Of a stretch of DNA of 64,000 bases, positions 17,680 to 26,758 are shown in pieces. Both the position numbers and the translations under genes were made by a program. How positions within the stretch are numbered: the first letter of the stretch is position 1; the number at the start of each line of letters is the position of its first letter. The notes under the pieces were generated by a model, which was not told the DNA's origin, ran no database searches, and worked only from the letters and a program-made list of their open reading frames with translations. Origin of the DNA: Proteiniborus ethanoligenes (GTDB lineage Bacteria; Bacillota; Clostridia; Tissierellales; Proteiniboraceae); NCBI RefSeq assembly GCF_900107485.1, contig NZ_FNQE01000006.1, forward strand, positions 40,065 through 104,064, read 5' to 3'.

Positions 17680-19533
17680 ATGATGAAAAAAAGAGGGCAG
17701 ATAGTAATAATTTCAGGTAGTCTTATTATTATAGCCCATATATTAAAGTATCTTAATTTTGACATAAGCATATTTAACGGACTTATGATTATATCATCAA
17801 TAGTAGCAGGTTACCCTATAGCTAAAAATGCCATCGGAGCTTTAAGATATAAAATCTTAGGAATTGAAGCATTAGTAACCGTAGCTGTGACAGGAGCCAT
17901 ATATATTGGTGAGTATTGGGAAGCAGCAGCAGTTACTTTTCTTTTTATATTTGGTGCTTATTTAGAAGCAAGAACCTTAGAAAAGACTCGCTCTTCATTA
18001 AAAGCCTTATTAGACTTAGCACCAAATACTGCCTCTGTCATTCGTGATGGCAAGGAGATAAAAGTTTCACCAGATGATGTTCTAAAGGGTGAAACAGTGT
18101 TAGTTCGTCCTGGCGAAAAGATTCCAGTAGATGGATTGGTCTTATCAGGAAATGCTTCGGTAAATCAAGCCTCTATTACTGGTGAATCTGTTCCTGTTAC
18201 TAAGGAAAAAGGTGACCATGTCTTTAGTGGAACAGTTATAGAAACAGGTCATTTAGAGCTAGAAGCAGAAAGAGTAGGAGACGATACTACCTTTGCTCGA
18301 ATTTTAGAAATGGTTGAAGAAGCTCAAGAATCAAAGGCTCCAACTCAAAAGTTCATTGAGAAATTTGCAAAATATTATACTCCAGGAATCATGCTGCTTT
18401 CAGTAATAGTTTATCTAATCACTAGGGATTTAGAGCTTACTCTCACTCTATTAGTAATATCTTGTCCAGGTGCCATGGTAATATCTGCTCCCGTTTCTAT
18501 AGTTGCAGGAATAGGAAATGGTGCTAAAAAGGGCATCTTGATTAAGGGTGGAGAATATTTAGAAAAGGCAGGGAAAATAGATATTGTTGCCTTTGATAAA
18601 ACAGGTACTCTTACTATAGGAAGCCCAAAGGTTACTAATATTAAAAGCTACGGTATGTCTGAGGAAGATTTGCTCTTTTTAGCTGCTAAAGTGGAAATGA
18701 CCTCAGAGCATCATTTGGCTAGAGCTATAATAGAGGAAGCACAGACTAGAATATCTAGTCCAATAGAAGCTGCTACTGACTTTGAAGTATTTCCTGGCGG
18801 TGGTGTTAAAGCAGTAGTAGATAATGAAGAAATCTATATAGGCACACGTAAATTATTATCAGACAATGAAATCTTCATTTCAAATGAAATAGAAGAATAT
18901 TTAATCCAAGAAGAAAATAATGGCCAAACAGCAGTAATCCTTGCTAAAAAAGAAAAAACATTAGGAGTAATATCAATTGCAGATAAAATAAGAGATGACG
19001 CACGTAATGAAATACTAAATCTTAGAAAAGCAGGCGTAAAAAAGGTAGTTATGTTAACTGGTGACAACAGGAGAGTTGCTAATGCAGTGTCTAAAGAATT
19101 AGGCATTGATGAATATTATGCAGAATTGTTACCAGAAGAAAAGGTAAGTAAAATAAAAGAGTTGATGAAAAACAATACTGTTGCCATGGTAGGAGATGGT
19201 ATCAATGATGCACCAGCTCTGGCATTAGCTCACTTAGGTGTAGCCATGGGTGGTTCTGGTACGGATGTAGCCATGGAAACAGCAGATTTAGTCTTGATGT
19301 CGGATAGCTTAAGTAAGCTTTCATACGCATTTGGTCTTAGTCGTGCAACAGTAAGAAACCTAAAGCAAAACATATATTTTGCAGTATTTGTAGTCTTTGC
19401 ACTTCTAATAGGAGTGCTCACAAGAAATGTATTTATGGCTTTAGGAATGTTAATTCATGAAATAAGTGTGTTATTAGTTATCGTAAATGCAGTTAGGTTA
19501 ACTAGATATAAGGGTGTTCATAAGGATTCATAA
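17680..19533 (+). CDS. P1B-type heavy-metal-translocating ATPase
   Basis: Predicted 617 residues. It has TGES (167-170), the transmembrane metal motif CPG at 262-264 (most P1B pumps have CPC, CPH or SPC), DKTGT with phosphorylated D306, and GDGINDAP near the C-terminus. The conserved SEHPLA nucleotide-binding motif reads SEHHLA at 342-347, so the signature HP dipeptide is HH. There is no N-terminal HMA domain; the preceding 71-residue chaperone probably supplies it. Substrate is uncertain because the CPG motif departs from the well-studied classes. The ATG at 17680 is chosen over 17665 because GGAGG (17667-17671) then lies at the correct distance. A bidirectional terminator follows. Confidence 0.88.
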   Translation: MMKKRGQIVIISGSLIIIAHILKYLNFDISIFNGLMIISSIVAGYPIAKNAIGALRYKILGIEALVTVAVTGAIYIGEYWEAAAVTFLFIFGAYLEARTLEKTRSSLKALLDLAPNTASVIRDGKEIKVSPDDVLKGETVLVRPGEKIPVDGLVLSGNASVNQASITGESVPVTKEKGDHVFSGTVIETGHLELEAERVGDDTTFARILEMVEEAQESKAPTQKFIEKFAKYYTPGIMLLSVIVYLITRDLELTLTLLVISCPGAMVISAPVSIVAGIGNGAKKGILIKGGEYLEKAGKIDIVAFDKTGTLTIGSPKVTNIKSYGMSEEDLLFLAAKVEMTSEHHLARAIIEEAQTRISSPIEAATDFEVFPGGGVKAVVDNEEIYIGTRKLLSDNEIFISNEIEEYLIQEENNGQTAVILAKKEKTLGVISIADKIRDDARNEILNLRKAGVKKVVMLTGDNRRVANAVSKELGIDEYYAELLPEEKVSKIKELMKNNTVAMVGDGINDAPALALAHLGVAMGGSGTDVAMETADLVLMSDSLSKLSYAFGLSRATVRNLKQNIYFAVFVVFALLIGVLTRNVFMALGMLIHEISVLLVIVNAVRLTRYKGVHKDS

Positions 19534-19538
19534 TAAAA

Positions 19539-19562
19539 GCTAAAAGCACTTGTGCTTTTAGC
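19539..19562. terminator. Bidirectional terminator
   Basis: Perfect 11-bp stem GCTAAAAGCAC/GTGCTTTTAGC between the convergent P-type ATPase and xanthine dehydrogenase genes. It overlaps the last bases of the latter. Confidence 0.85.
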
Positions 19563-21885
19563 CTTTATTATTTTCTATTAATGCCATCTTTACTTTTTCA
19601 GGTGTTATAGGCAGACTTCTTATTCTAACTCCAACTGCATTGAAAACTGCATCCTGAATAGCGGGTGGTGCTGGATTAGTTACTACCTCGCCAATAGACT
19701 TAGCTCCAAAAGGTCCCGTAGCATCATAGCCATCTGCAAAATCTACAATTATATTGTTAATATCTATTCTAGATGGTATTTTATATTCCATAAGATTATT
19801 AGTTATCAGTCTACCTCGACTATCTTCTCTTACTTCTTCAAACAACGCCATTCCAATACCTTGAACAGCTCCACCCTCTGCCTGCACCCTTGCTAGCTTA
19901 GGATTTATGATAGTTCCACTATCTACTACAGTAGCATAGTTGATTAGCTCTACCTTTCCAGTTTCAGTATCCACTTCAACTTCTGCAAAGGCAGATATGA
20001 AAGGCGGCGCCACATCACTAGTACCAAATGATGCTGTAGTAGTTAATTGTTTAGTAGGATTTTTATATATTAGCCTATTGCTTAAATCAGCTAAGCTAAT
20101 CTTCTTATCTCCTGTTTTATTTCTAATTTCCTTTCCGTCAAATATTACATCTTCTACATCTATCTTCAAATGTGAAGCTCCTTCTTGCTTTATTAATTCC
20201 TTCATTTCAAGTGCTGCTTTTTTCACTGCATTTCCCGAGAAATAAGTTGTACCTGAAGCATATGCTCCTACATCAAAAGGTGTTAAATCTGTATCTGATG
20301 AAAATACACTAATAGTATCATTGTCTACTCCAAGAGCTTCTGCAGCTATTTGTCTAAGGATAGTATCACTACCCGTTCCTATATCTGTAGCGCCTAAAAG
20401 AAGTGTAAAGTAGCCATTATCATCAATCTTTATGGTGGCAGTTGCAGTGTCTATGCCGGGTATTCCTGAACCTTGCATAGCTATGGCCATACCTATCCCA
20501 CGTATTTTAGTAGGTGATATCTCTCTTCTAGGGTATTTTTCATTCCAGCCTATTAGCTCCTTGCCCCTCTTCACACAGTATTCCAGCTCACAGCTATCCA
20601 TCATTATAGGCTCACTACCTGCTCCTATTGTTGTCATATTAAATATTTTAGAGGTCTCACCTTTTTTAAGCATATTCATTTCTCTTAGCTTAGCAGGGTC
20701 CATGTTAAGTCTGTGGGCTAATTCGTTCATTGCTGATTCAAGTGCAAAGGTCCCTTGAGTTACACCGTAGCCTCTTAATGCTCCTCCAGGAGTACGATTT
20801 GTATACACTGCCTTGCCTGTAAATCTTGCAGCCTCCACCTTGTTATATAATGGTAATGATTTATATCCTGCTGCACCAAGGACTGTATAAGCATGTTCTC
20901 CATATGCTCCAGTATCAGAAATAGCATGCATATCCACAGCTTTAATTTTGCCATCTAAATCTGCGCCAATAGTTACATCTATTTTCATGCCATGCCTTGA
21001 AGTGGTAGATTCAAAGGTTTCCTTCCTTGTGTACACTATTTTTGAGGATTTACCTGTTTTGAGCGTAACTAGAGCTGTATAAAATTCTACTTGAGCCGTT
21101 TGCTTCCCTCCAAATCCTCCACCTATACGTGGTTTAATTATTCTAACCTTGCTTATAGGCACATTAAGTGAGTTTGCTATCATTCTCCTTACATGAAAGG
21201 GTATCTGAGTAGAAGACACTATTACTAATTTGCCATATTGATCTATATATGAATATGCTCTATAGGTTTCCATCATAGCATGGGCTTGAGCCTGGGAACG
21301 ATAACTCTCCCTAACTACAACAGAGCATTCTTCTAATGTTTTTTCAATATCACCATATCCAAAGTTGTATATTGCAGCTATATTTTTTTCTGGGTCAAAG
21401 CCTATGTTAATATTTGAATGACATCTGTCTTTGAAATGAATCTTGGAAGGGTGATTCTCTACATTTTCAATGTCTAGGACAGGTTCAAATACTTCATATT
21501 CAACCTTTATAAGCTTCATTGCTCTTAAAGCTATATCCTCGCTTACTGCAGCTATTATAGCAACTTCATCACCAATATATCTAACATACTCATCTAATAT
21601 ATATTTATCATAAGTAGATGGTTCCGGATAAGATTGTCCTGCTCTAGTAAATAATATTTTAGGCACATCCTCATGTGTTAATATACATTCTACACCTGGA
21701 ATTTTTTCAGCCTTTTCTTTATTTATGCCTTTAATTCTAGCAAAGGCATAGGGACTTCTCAATATTTTTATTATCAACGCATCCCTTGGAGCTAGGTCAT
21801 CTGTATAGGCGGGCTTTCCTGTTACTAATTGAACCCCATCTACCTTTGGAATAGATTTTCCAATAGATATTCTATTAGGCTTCAT
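19558..21885 (-). CDS. xdhA: Xanthine dehydrogenase-type molybdenum-binding subunit
   Basis: Predicted 775 residues, the large subunit of a three-protein molybdenum hydroxylase. The molybdopterin-binding GGGFGGKQ loop is present, and the catalytic glutamate is likely E733 in GAKSIGEVVTNPA near the C-terminus. It hydroxylates a purine such as hypoxanthine or xanthine, passing electrons to the 2Fe-2S and FAD subunits encoded upstream. The start codon overlaps the 2Fe-2S gene stop by one base. In purine-fermenting clostridia such enzymes may carry labile selenium at molybdenum, which is not visible in sequence. Nicotinate or other N-heterocycle hydroxylases share the fold, but the permease neighbour favours purines. 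Confidence 0.88.
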   Translation of the reverse strand: MKPNRISIGKSIPKVDGVQLVTGKPAYTDDLAPRDALIIKILRSPYAFARIKGINKEKAEKIPGVECILTHEDVPKILFTRAGQSYPEPSTYDKYILDEYVRYIGDEVAIIAAVSEDIALRAMKLIKVEYEVFEPVLDIENVENHPSKIHFKDRCHSNINIGFDPEKNIAAIYNFGYGDIEKTLEECSVVVRESYRSQAQAHAMMETYRAYSYIDQYGKLVIVSSTQIPFHVRRMIANSLNVPISKVRIIKPRIGGGFGGKQTAQVEFYTALVTLKTGKSSKIVYTRKETFESTTSRHGMKIDVTIGADLDGKIKAVDMHAISDTGAYGEHAYTVLGAAGYKSLPLYNKVEAARFTGKAVYTNRTPGGALRGYGVTQGTFALESAMNELAHRLNMDPAKLREMNMLKKGETSKIFNMTTIGAGSEPIMMDSCELEYCVKRGKELIGWNEKYPRREISPTKIRGIGMAIAMQGSGIPGIDTATATIKIDDNGYFTLLLGATDIGTGSDTILRQIAAEALGVDNDTISVFSSDTDLTPFDVGAYASGTTYFSGNAVKKAALEMKELIKQEGASHLKIDVEDVIFDGKEIRNKTGDKKISLADLSNRLIYKNPTKQLTTTASFGTSDVAPPFISAFAEVEVDTETGKVELINYATVVDSGTIINPKLARVQAEGGAVQGIGMALFEEVREDSRGRLITNNLMEYKIPSRIDINNIIVDFADGYDATGPFGAKSIGEVVTNPAPPAIQDAVFNAVGVRIRSLPITPEKVKMALIENNKG

Positions 21886-22334
21886 TATTCCACCCCCATA
21901 TATTTTTTTATTGCCCTAAGCTGTCCCACATATCCTGTACATCTACATAGATTTCCAGATAAATAGTGCTTTATGGATTCTTCCGTTGGATTTTCAAGCT
22001 CTTTTTTCATAGCTATTACTGTAAGGACTAGCCCTGGACTACAATAACCACATTGATCTACTCCTTCATCAACTAAGCAGTTTCCTACCTCCTTAGCCTG
22101 TTCTCCTACTCCTTCAATAGTAGTTATTTCCTTCCCATCTGCCTTTACTGCTAATGTAGCACAGGATAAGGTAGGCTCTCCATCTATAAGAACTGTACAT
22201 ACTCCGCAAGTACCAGTATCACAGCCCCTTTTTACACTTAAATATCCATTATTTCTAAGGAGGTCTAGTAGGTACTCATGAGGTTCTATGTCAAAACTTT
22301 TGTTTATACCATTAATATTAATCTTTATTAACAT
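21885..22334 (-). CDS. Xanthine dehydrogenase-type 2Fe-2S subunit
   Basis: Predicted 149 residues. The N-terminal plant-type ferredoxin cluster is bound by C38, C43, C46 and C58 (GCDTGTCGVC). The C-terminal helical 2Fe-2S cluster is bound by C95, C98, C130 and C132 (QCGYCSPG and LCRCTGY). All eight ligands are intact. It relays electrons from the molybdenum centre to FAD. The gene overlaps the FAD-subunit gene by 7 bp and the molybdenum-subunit gene by 1 bp. Confidence 0.92.
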   Translation of the reverse strand: MLIKININGINKSFDIEPHEYLLDLLRNNGYLSVKRGCDTGTCGVCTVLIDGEPTLSCATLAVKADGKEITTIEGVGEQAKEVGNCLVDEGVDQCGYCSPGLVLTVIAMKKELENPTEESIKHYLSGNLCRCTGYVGQLRAIKKYMGVE

Positions 22335-23128
22335 TTTGACACCTCCATAATTGCCCTTTTTACTAGCACCTTGCAGATTTCCTTTCTATATTCCTTAGAG
22401 CCTCTGGTGTTGCTGCCAAAAACTAATTCTTCAGATGCAATCTCTCCAGTTCTATATGCACTTTCCTCAGTAATCTCCGTACTATTTATATACTCCATTG
22501 CCTTATAGGCCAAAGCTGAAACCCTAGGTCTTGCTCCTACAACTATTCTATATTTGCCATCTATCCTTGATACAGCTGCATTAAGTATGGCATAATCTAC
22601 TTGAGAATTTCTCATAGATTGAAAAGCTGCCTTTTCAACATTTTTATTTAGAATTATTTTTTCTAAAATATCCTTTCTTCTATTTTCTTCTTTAAGGTAA
22701 TCCTCTAAAGACATTTTTCCACCATTATAGAGTAGGATTTCAGCATTAAGAGCTAAAAGTGTAGTTATTGGGTCTGAAAACCCATACTTTGAAAAAACAG
22801 TAGCTCCAATAGTTACTATATTTCTCAATTGTATACCGATTATATGCTTTACAGATTCTGAAATTACATTTCCAAAATACTTTGATAATAATTGACTAGT
22901 TTCTAGCTTTCTAAAGGTAGTCATTGCACCTATTTCGATACTGCCCTCATTTTCCTCCATATAGTCAAGGCCTGCATCGCATAAATCAACGGCTAAGCCT
23001 AGCCTTTTGTTTCCCATCCTAAGGTAACACCCTCCACCTATTAAGGTAGCACTTTTCTTTTGCATAAAAATCTCATATGCTTCTTCTATACTTTTAGGCC
23101 TTATATATTCTCCAAATGTTATCAACAT
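22328..23128 (-). CDS. Xanthine dehydrogenase-type FAD-binding subunit
   Basis: Predicted 266 residues of the CO-dehydrogenase flavoprotein/XdhB family. 'TLIGGG' near residue 30 and 'IGATVF' near residue 110 match the FAD-binding loops. It takes electrons from the iron-sulfur subunit to NAD or another acceptor. The ATG at 23128 is preferred to the GTG at 23134, which overlaps the GGGAG ribosome site. First structural gene of the operon, just downstream of the GntR regulator gene. Confidence 0.88.
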   Translation of the reverse strand: MLITFGEYIRPKSIEEAYEIFMQKKSATLIGGGCYLRMGNKRLGLAVDLCDAGLDYMEENEGSIEIGAMTTFRKLETSQLLSKYFGNVISESVKHIIGIQLRNIVTIGATVFSKYGFSDPITTLLALNAEILLYNGGKMSLEDYLKEENRRKDILEKIILNKNVEKAAFQSMRNSQVDYAILNAAVSRIDGKYRIVVGARPRVSALAYKAMEYINSTEITEESAYRTGEIASEELVFGSNTRGSKEYRKEICKVLVKRAIMEVSKC

Positions 23129-23166
23129 ATTCACTCCCTTAACTTAAAGTTTATCCACAGTTAATA

Positions 23167-23925
23167 TTATTTAATATAGGGCATAGTCCTACAAGCTGTA
23201 AATCTTATGAGGTTGTCCACATAGTATTCTGTGTTATACATTACAGGACATCCTTCAACCGTATATTTAATTACATCTACTCGTAAAATAGGAGTATTTT
23301 CTTCTAGGCCTAAGATATCTTTTATTTCTTTAGTGACAAGACTAGGTATTATTTCCATAAAATCATGACTAAACTGACAGTTACAAGCCTCTTCTACAAA
23401 GTCAAACATAGATTTACCTAAATCCTCTTCCTTAATCTTATTATTATCTAAGAATATCTTTGGCACCCTATTTATACAGTAGGCAGCAGGCTTGCCATTG
23501 GCTAAAAATTTCTTCTTAACCATCAGTACTTGATCTCCTAGCTCTATATCTAGCTTTTCAGCATCTTCTTCATTACAGCTTTCCCATGCATATGAAATAA
23601 TATCTACTGTGGATTCATAACCACTTTCATCAATAAATCTTCCAAGCTCTCCAGCATAATCTATGCCTTCAGACAGCTTTCTAGCGAAGGTGGTAATCAT
23701 AGTGCTACTTCCTTGGCTTCTAGTGATTAGGCCTTCATTTTCTAGTACTATTAATGCCTCTCTTACAGTTAATCTGCTTATGCCCATTTTACTAGCTAGT
23801 TGAGCTTCTGAAGGTAGTTTAGTTATCTCATAATTCTTAGTAGTTAAAATATAATTTCTTAAATAATCTAGTGCTTGCTGAACTGCAGTTTGTTTCTGAA
23901 CCTTTGGTATGTTGATTCTATTCAT
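23167..23925 (-). CDS. GntR/HutC-family (UTRA) transcriptional regulator
   Basis: Predicted 252 residues. The N-terminal winged helix (about 8-75) contains LPSEAQLASKMGISRLTVREAL. The C-terminal UTRA ligand domain (about 95-245) is of the HutC/FarR type. It lies at the head of the xanthine dehydrogenase operon, 38 bp before the FAD-subunit gene, so it probably controls purine oxidation in response to a purine or breakdown product (inference). The ATG at 23925 is preferred to the GTG at 23934 because GAGGTG overlaps the latter. Confidence 0.87.
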   Translation of the reverse strand: MNRINIPKVQKQTAVQQALDYLRNYILTTKNYEITKLPSEAQLASKMGISRLTVREALIVLENEGLITRSQGSSTMITTFARKLSEGIDYAGELGRFIDESGYESTVDIISYAWESCNEEDAEKLDIELGDQVLMVKKKFLANGKPAAYCINRVPKIFLDNNKIKEEDLGKSMFDFVEEACNCQFSHDFMEIIPSLVTKEIKDILGLEENTPILRVDVIKYTVEGCPVMYNTEYYVDNLIRFTACRTMPYIK

Positions 23926-24076
23926 TTTATGCACCTCATATCATTTAAATTAAATCCTTTTTTACCTTCGTAATAAATTTATTTTGAAATTAAATTTCCT
24001 GTTTATATTATAAATATAACATATAATCCCTGTCCTATAAATTCTAAGGCTCAAAAACTTTTTTGAAAATTGATAC

Positions 24077-24109
24077 GGGAATGAATATATCAGAAATATA
24101 TTCATTCCC
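24077..24109 (-). terminator. Hairpin after the NCS2 permease gene
   Basis: Perfect 14-bp stem GGGAATGAATATAT/ATATATTCATTCCC with a 5-nt loop, 19 bp beyond the permease stop. The following T-tract is weak, so partial read-through to the GntR gene is possible. Confidence 0.7.
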
Positions 24110-24127
24110 TGCATTTGAGTGTTAATA

Positions 24128-25492
24128 CTATGCTTCCTTTGCTATACCTTCTTTGACATTTTCTATAGCTTCTTCCTGTTGAGGAATTGCAATATTTAAT
24201 ATCATAGCTACTAGACAAGCTATTACTATACCAGAGCCACCAAATATTAGCTTGACAAACTCAGGAAAATGCTCCATTGCTGCTGGTACTTGAGTTAAAC
24301 CTATTCCAAAGGCAAGGGACAATCCTATGATTACTTTATCTCTATCTGTTAACGGAGTTGAAGTTAGCATATTTATACCTGTTAAAGTTATTTGAGAGAA
24401 TATTACAAGAGAAGCCCCTCCAATAACGCTTGGTGGTATAGTAGATACTAATGCTCCAAGCTTAGGAATAAGACCTGCAACAATTAGGAATATAGCTCCT
24501 ACTGCCACTACGAATCTACTCATTATCTTTGTAAATGCTATCATTCCAACATTTTGGCTAAAAGAAGTGGTTGGAAGTCCATTAAATATTGCTGCAAAAC
24601 TACTACTTAATCCATTATTAATAATTGAGCCTGACAATTCTTTATCTGTTGCTTCTCTACCTGCTCCTCCCATAGTTATGGCAGATACGTCGCCTACAGT
24701 TTCGACAGTAGTCACTATAAACATTACCATCATAGGTGCAATAGCTCCCCATTTGAATTCCATTGGAAAATGGAAAGGTTTGGGTAAGGAAAACCAACTA
24801 GCTGCTTTTACTGGTGCAAGATTAACCATACCTAATGGTATAGCTATTATATATCCAACAATAATTCCGAGTAATATAGATGATGTTTTTGTAAATCCTT
24901 TAGTAAATTGATTTAATCCTAAAACTACAAATAATACAATTAATCCAACTATCCAGTTTTTTGGAGAACCAAAGGTTGGAGAACCATTACCACCAGCCAT
25001 AGATGTAATACCTGTTGGAAGTAAAGACAAACCAATAGTAAGTACTACAGTACCAGTTACTAATGATGGGAAGAATCTTCTCAATGGCTTTAAAAAGAAA
25101 CCTAATACTGTGCCAAATAATCCTCCTACAAAAGTAGCTCCTAGTAGACCAGATATACCATAGCCCTTAGCAATGGCAATATTAGTTGGAAGAAAGCCAA
25201 AGCTTGTACCCATTACTACAGGAAGCTTCCCTCCTACTCTTCCTATAGGATAGCATTGATTAAGAGTAGCTATACCTGCAATAAACATAGCACATTGTAC
25301 CATAATTGTTAAATCTGCCCCTTGTATTCCTGCTATTCCTGCTACTATCATTGGAACAGCAATATTGCTTGCAAACATAGCGAATATATGCTGTAGCCCC
25401 AGCGGTATGGCTTCACTTAGTGGTGGAATACCATCTACTTCATATTTTGATCTACTTACTTCCTTTCCCTTTGAACCAAATGCTTTTATCAT
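24128..25492 (-). CDS. NCS2 xanthine/urate permease
   Basis: Predicted 454 residues, about 14 membrane segments. It belongs to the nucleobase:cation symporter-2 group: 'IPLGLQHIFAMFASNIAVP' at the N-terminus, QCYPIGRVGGKLPVVMGTSF, and the signature around TTVETVGDVSAI followed by NGLPTTSFSQNVGMIAFT. These are hallmarks of PbuX/PucJ/UacT-type xanthine or urate transporters. It would supply the xanthine dehydrogenase encoded just downstream. A perfect cre palindrome about 60 bp upstream suggests carbon catabolite control. Confidence 0.9.
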   Translation of the reverse strand: MIKAFGSKGKEVSRSKYEVDGIPPLSEAIPLGLQHIFAMFASNIAVPMIVAGIAGIQGADLTIMVQCAMFIAGIATLNQCYPIGRVGGKLPVVMGTSFGFLPTNIAIAKGYGISGLLGATFVGGLFGTVLGFFLKPLRRFFPSLVTGTVVLTIGLSLLPTGITSMAGGNGSPTFGSPKNWIVGLIVLFVVLGLNQFTKGFTKTSSILLGIIVGYIIAIPLGMVNLAPVKAASWFSLPKPFHFPMEFKWGAIAPMMVMFIVTTVETVGDVSAITMGGAGREATDKELSGSIINNGLSSSFAAIFNGLPTTSFSQNVGMIAFTKIMSRFVVAVGAIFLIVAGLIPKLGALVSTIPPSVIGGASLVIFSQITLTGINMLTSTPLTDRDKVIIGLSLAFGIGLTQVPAAMEHFPEFVKLIFGGSGIVIACLVAMILNIAIPQQEEAIENVKEGIAKEA

Positions 25493-25550
25493 ATTACCCC
25501 TCCCAAAATAATGTGCCCCCTGATAACAAAGCAGGGAAAATAAAAACCTT

Positions 25551-25564
25551 TGAAAACGTTTTCA
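25551..25564. promoter_or_regulatory. CcpA-type cre site
   Basis: TGAAAACGTTTTCA is a perfect 14-bp palindrome that fits the cre consensus TGNAANCGNWNNCA. It lies 59 bp upstream of the permease start, where bound CcpA would be expected to repress. Another LacI-family regulator could use the same palindrome. Confidence 0.7.
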
Positions 25565-26103
25565 TTGTCCTTGTAAAATTTTTTTCTTAGGTAGGAAGAT
25601 TTATGTGTTTGTTCTCAATCACTTCCCTTCCGTCTCTTCTCTTTATTTTGATTGTTATTTATTAGGCAATATTTTACCCTAAACTAGACAATTCTCTTAT
25701 TCTATTTTTGTTAAATAAAGAATTGTCTAAGTTCTGGATAAAGCAGTTACTTGCTTCATATGGCTTTAACCATATGAAATTATATATACAAGGGTTTATT
25801 AATAAGTAGCATTTATACTGGATTGGCTTATGATAGGTATAATAGAGCTAAACATATATATTGTCAGCATGTCTGATAAGTTTATAAGTAATTTCTGCAA
25901 AAAAGTATATTTACCTTTATAAAACTTTTATAAAGTTATTACCAAAATAATTTGGATATTTCATGATTCCTACAAAATGTTGTGGATAATTCTTTTGAAC
26001 ACTTATTTTTATTGTTACTTATACACAATTATTTGGCTGTAATTGTTAATAAACACATCTATTATTGTTGTATATAAACAATTGTATAAATTGTACAAAA
26101 ATA
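25565..26103. other. Long intergenic region with two palindromes
   Basis: About 540 bp without a convincing gene, between the NCS2 permease gene and the TetR gene (both minus). It holds a perfect 11-bp inverted repeat TAGACAATTCT/AGAATTGTCTA with a 23-nt spacer (25685-25729) and a perfect 9-bp one TTCATATGG/CCATATGAA with a 6-nt loop (25755-25778). No purine riboswitch core was found on either strand. Confidence 0.6.
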
Positions 26104-26128
26104 GACTTGGATTACTTTTCTCCAAGTC
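26104..26128 (-). terminator. Terminator overlapping the end of the TetR gene
   Basis: 8-bp stem TCCAAGTC/GACTTGGA that includes the stop codon region, followed on the minus strand by TATTTTTG. Confidence 0.75.
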
Positions 26129-26717
26129 CATTTTTCATAAATTCAATTAGATAATACGCAGCTGGTTCATAATCCTCTATATTTTCAATACGAACAATAT
26201 CCTGCAAATGAGTAAACAAATAAGTTATTATATGCTTGACAAAACTTTTAGGAATATCTTTTCGTAACTCTCCTTTTGAATAAGCATTTTCTATTAAAGA
26301 CTCAAAGTAATTATTATTTTTAAAGGAAAATCTCTCCAGCATCTTTCTATTTATTTCGCTATCTCGCTCCTTCATAAAAGTTTCAGAAAATCTGCTAATA
26401 TTTGGGCTTTGACTAGCAAATTTTAAACCTGCTTCTGTCATAATTTTAAGTAAATCAAATATGCTTTTGTTAAAATCCTCAGGCTTTATATTATTAGTAA
26501 AAAAACTCTTCTTTTCTTCAATAAACATGCTTATTAAATAGAAATACAAATCTTCTTTATTTTTAAAATGATAATAAAAGGTTCCTTTGCTTATGCCTGC
26601 TTCTTTTAAAATATTATTTAGGGATGCATTCTCATATCCTCGTTCCCCAAATTCATTTACAGCTGCTTCTATTAGTTCTTCCTTTTTTTCAAAAACTTTT
26701 TCTTTTTTTTCATCCAT
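26112..26717 (-). CDS. TetR-family repressor of the adjacent exporter
   Basis: Predicted 201 residues. The N-terminal TetR helix-turn-helix includes NNILKEAGISKGTFYYHFKN (about 38-57). The ligand domain is divergent, as is usual. It is the last gene of an operon with an ABC-2 exporter, and two overlapping palindromes sit at that operon's start site, so autorepression with drug-induced release is the simplest model. The ATG at 26717 is chosen over the upstream GTG for its GGAG spacing. Confidence 0.88.
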   Translation of the reverse strand: MDEKKEKVFEKKEELIEAAVNEFGERGYENASLNNILKEAGISKGTFYYHFKNKEDLYFYLISMFIEEKKSFFTNNIKPEDFNKSIFDLLKIMTEAGLKFASQSPNISRFSETFMKERDSEINRKMLERFSFKNNNYFESLIENAYSKGELRKDIPKSFVKHIITYLFTHLQDIVRIENIEDYEPAAYYLIEFMKNGLGEK

Positions 26718-26758
26718 TCTTGTCACTCCAATTAATCTGTTGTGTATACTATAAAGAT

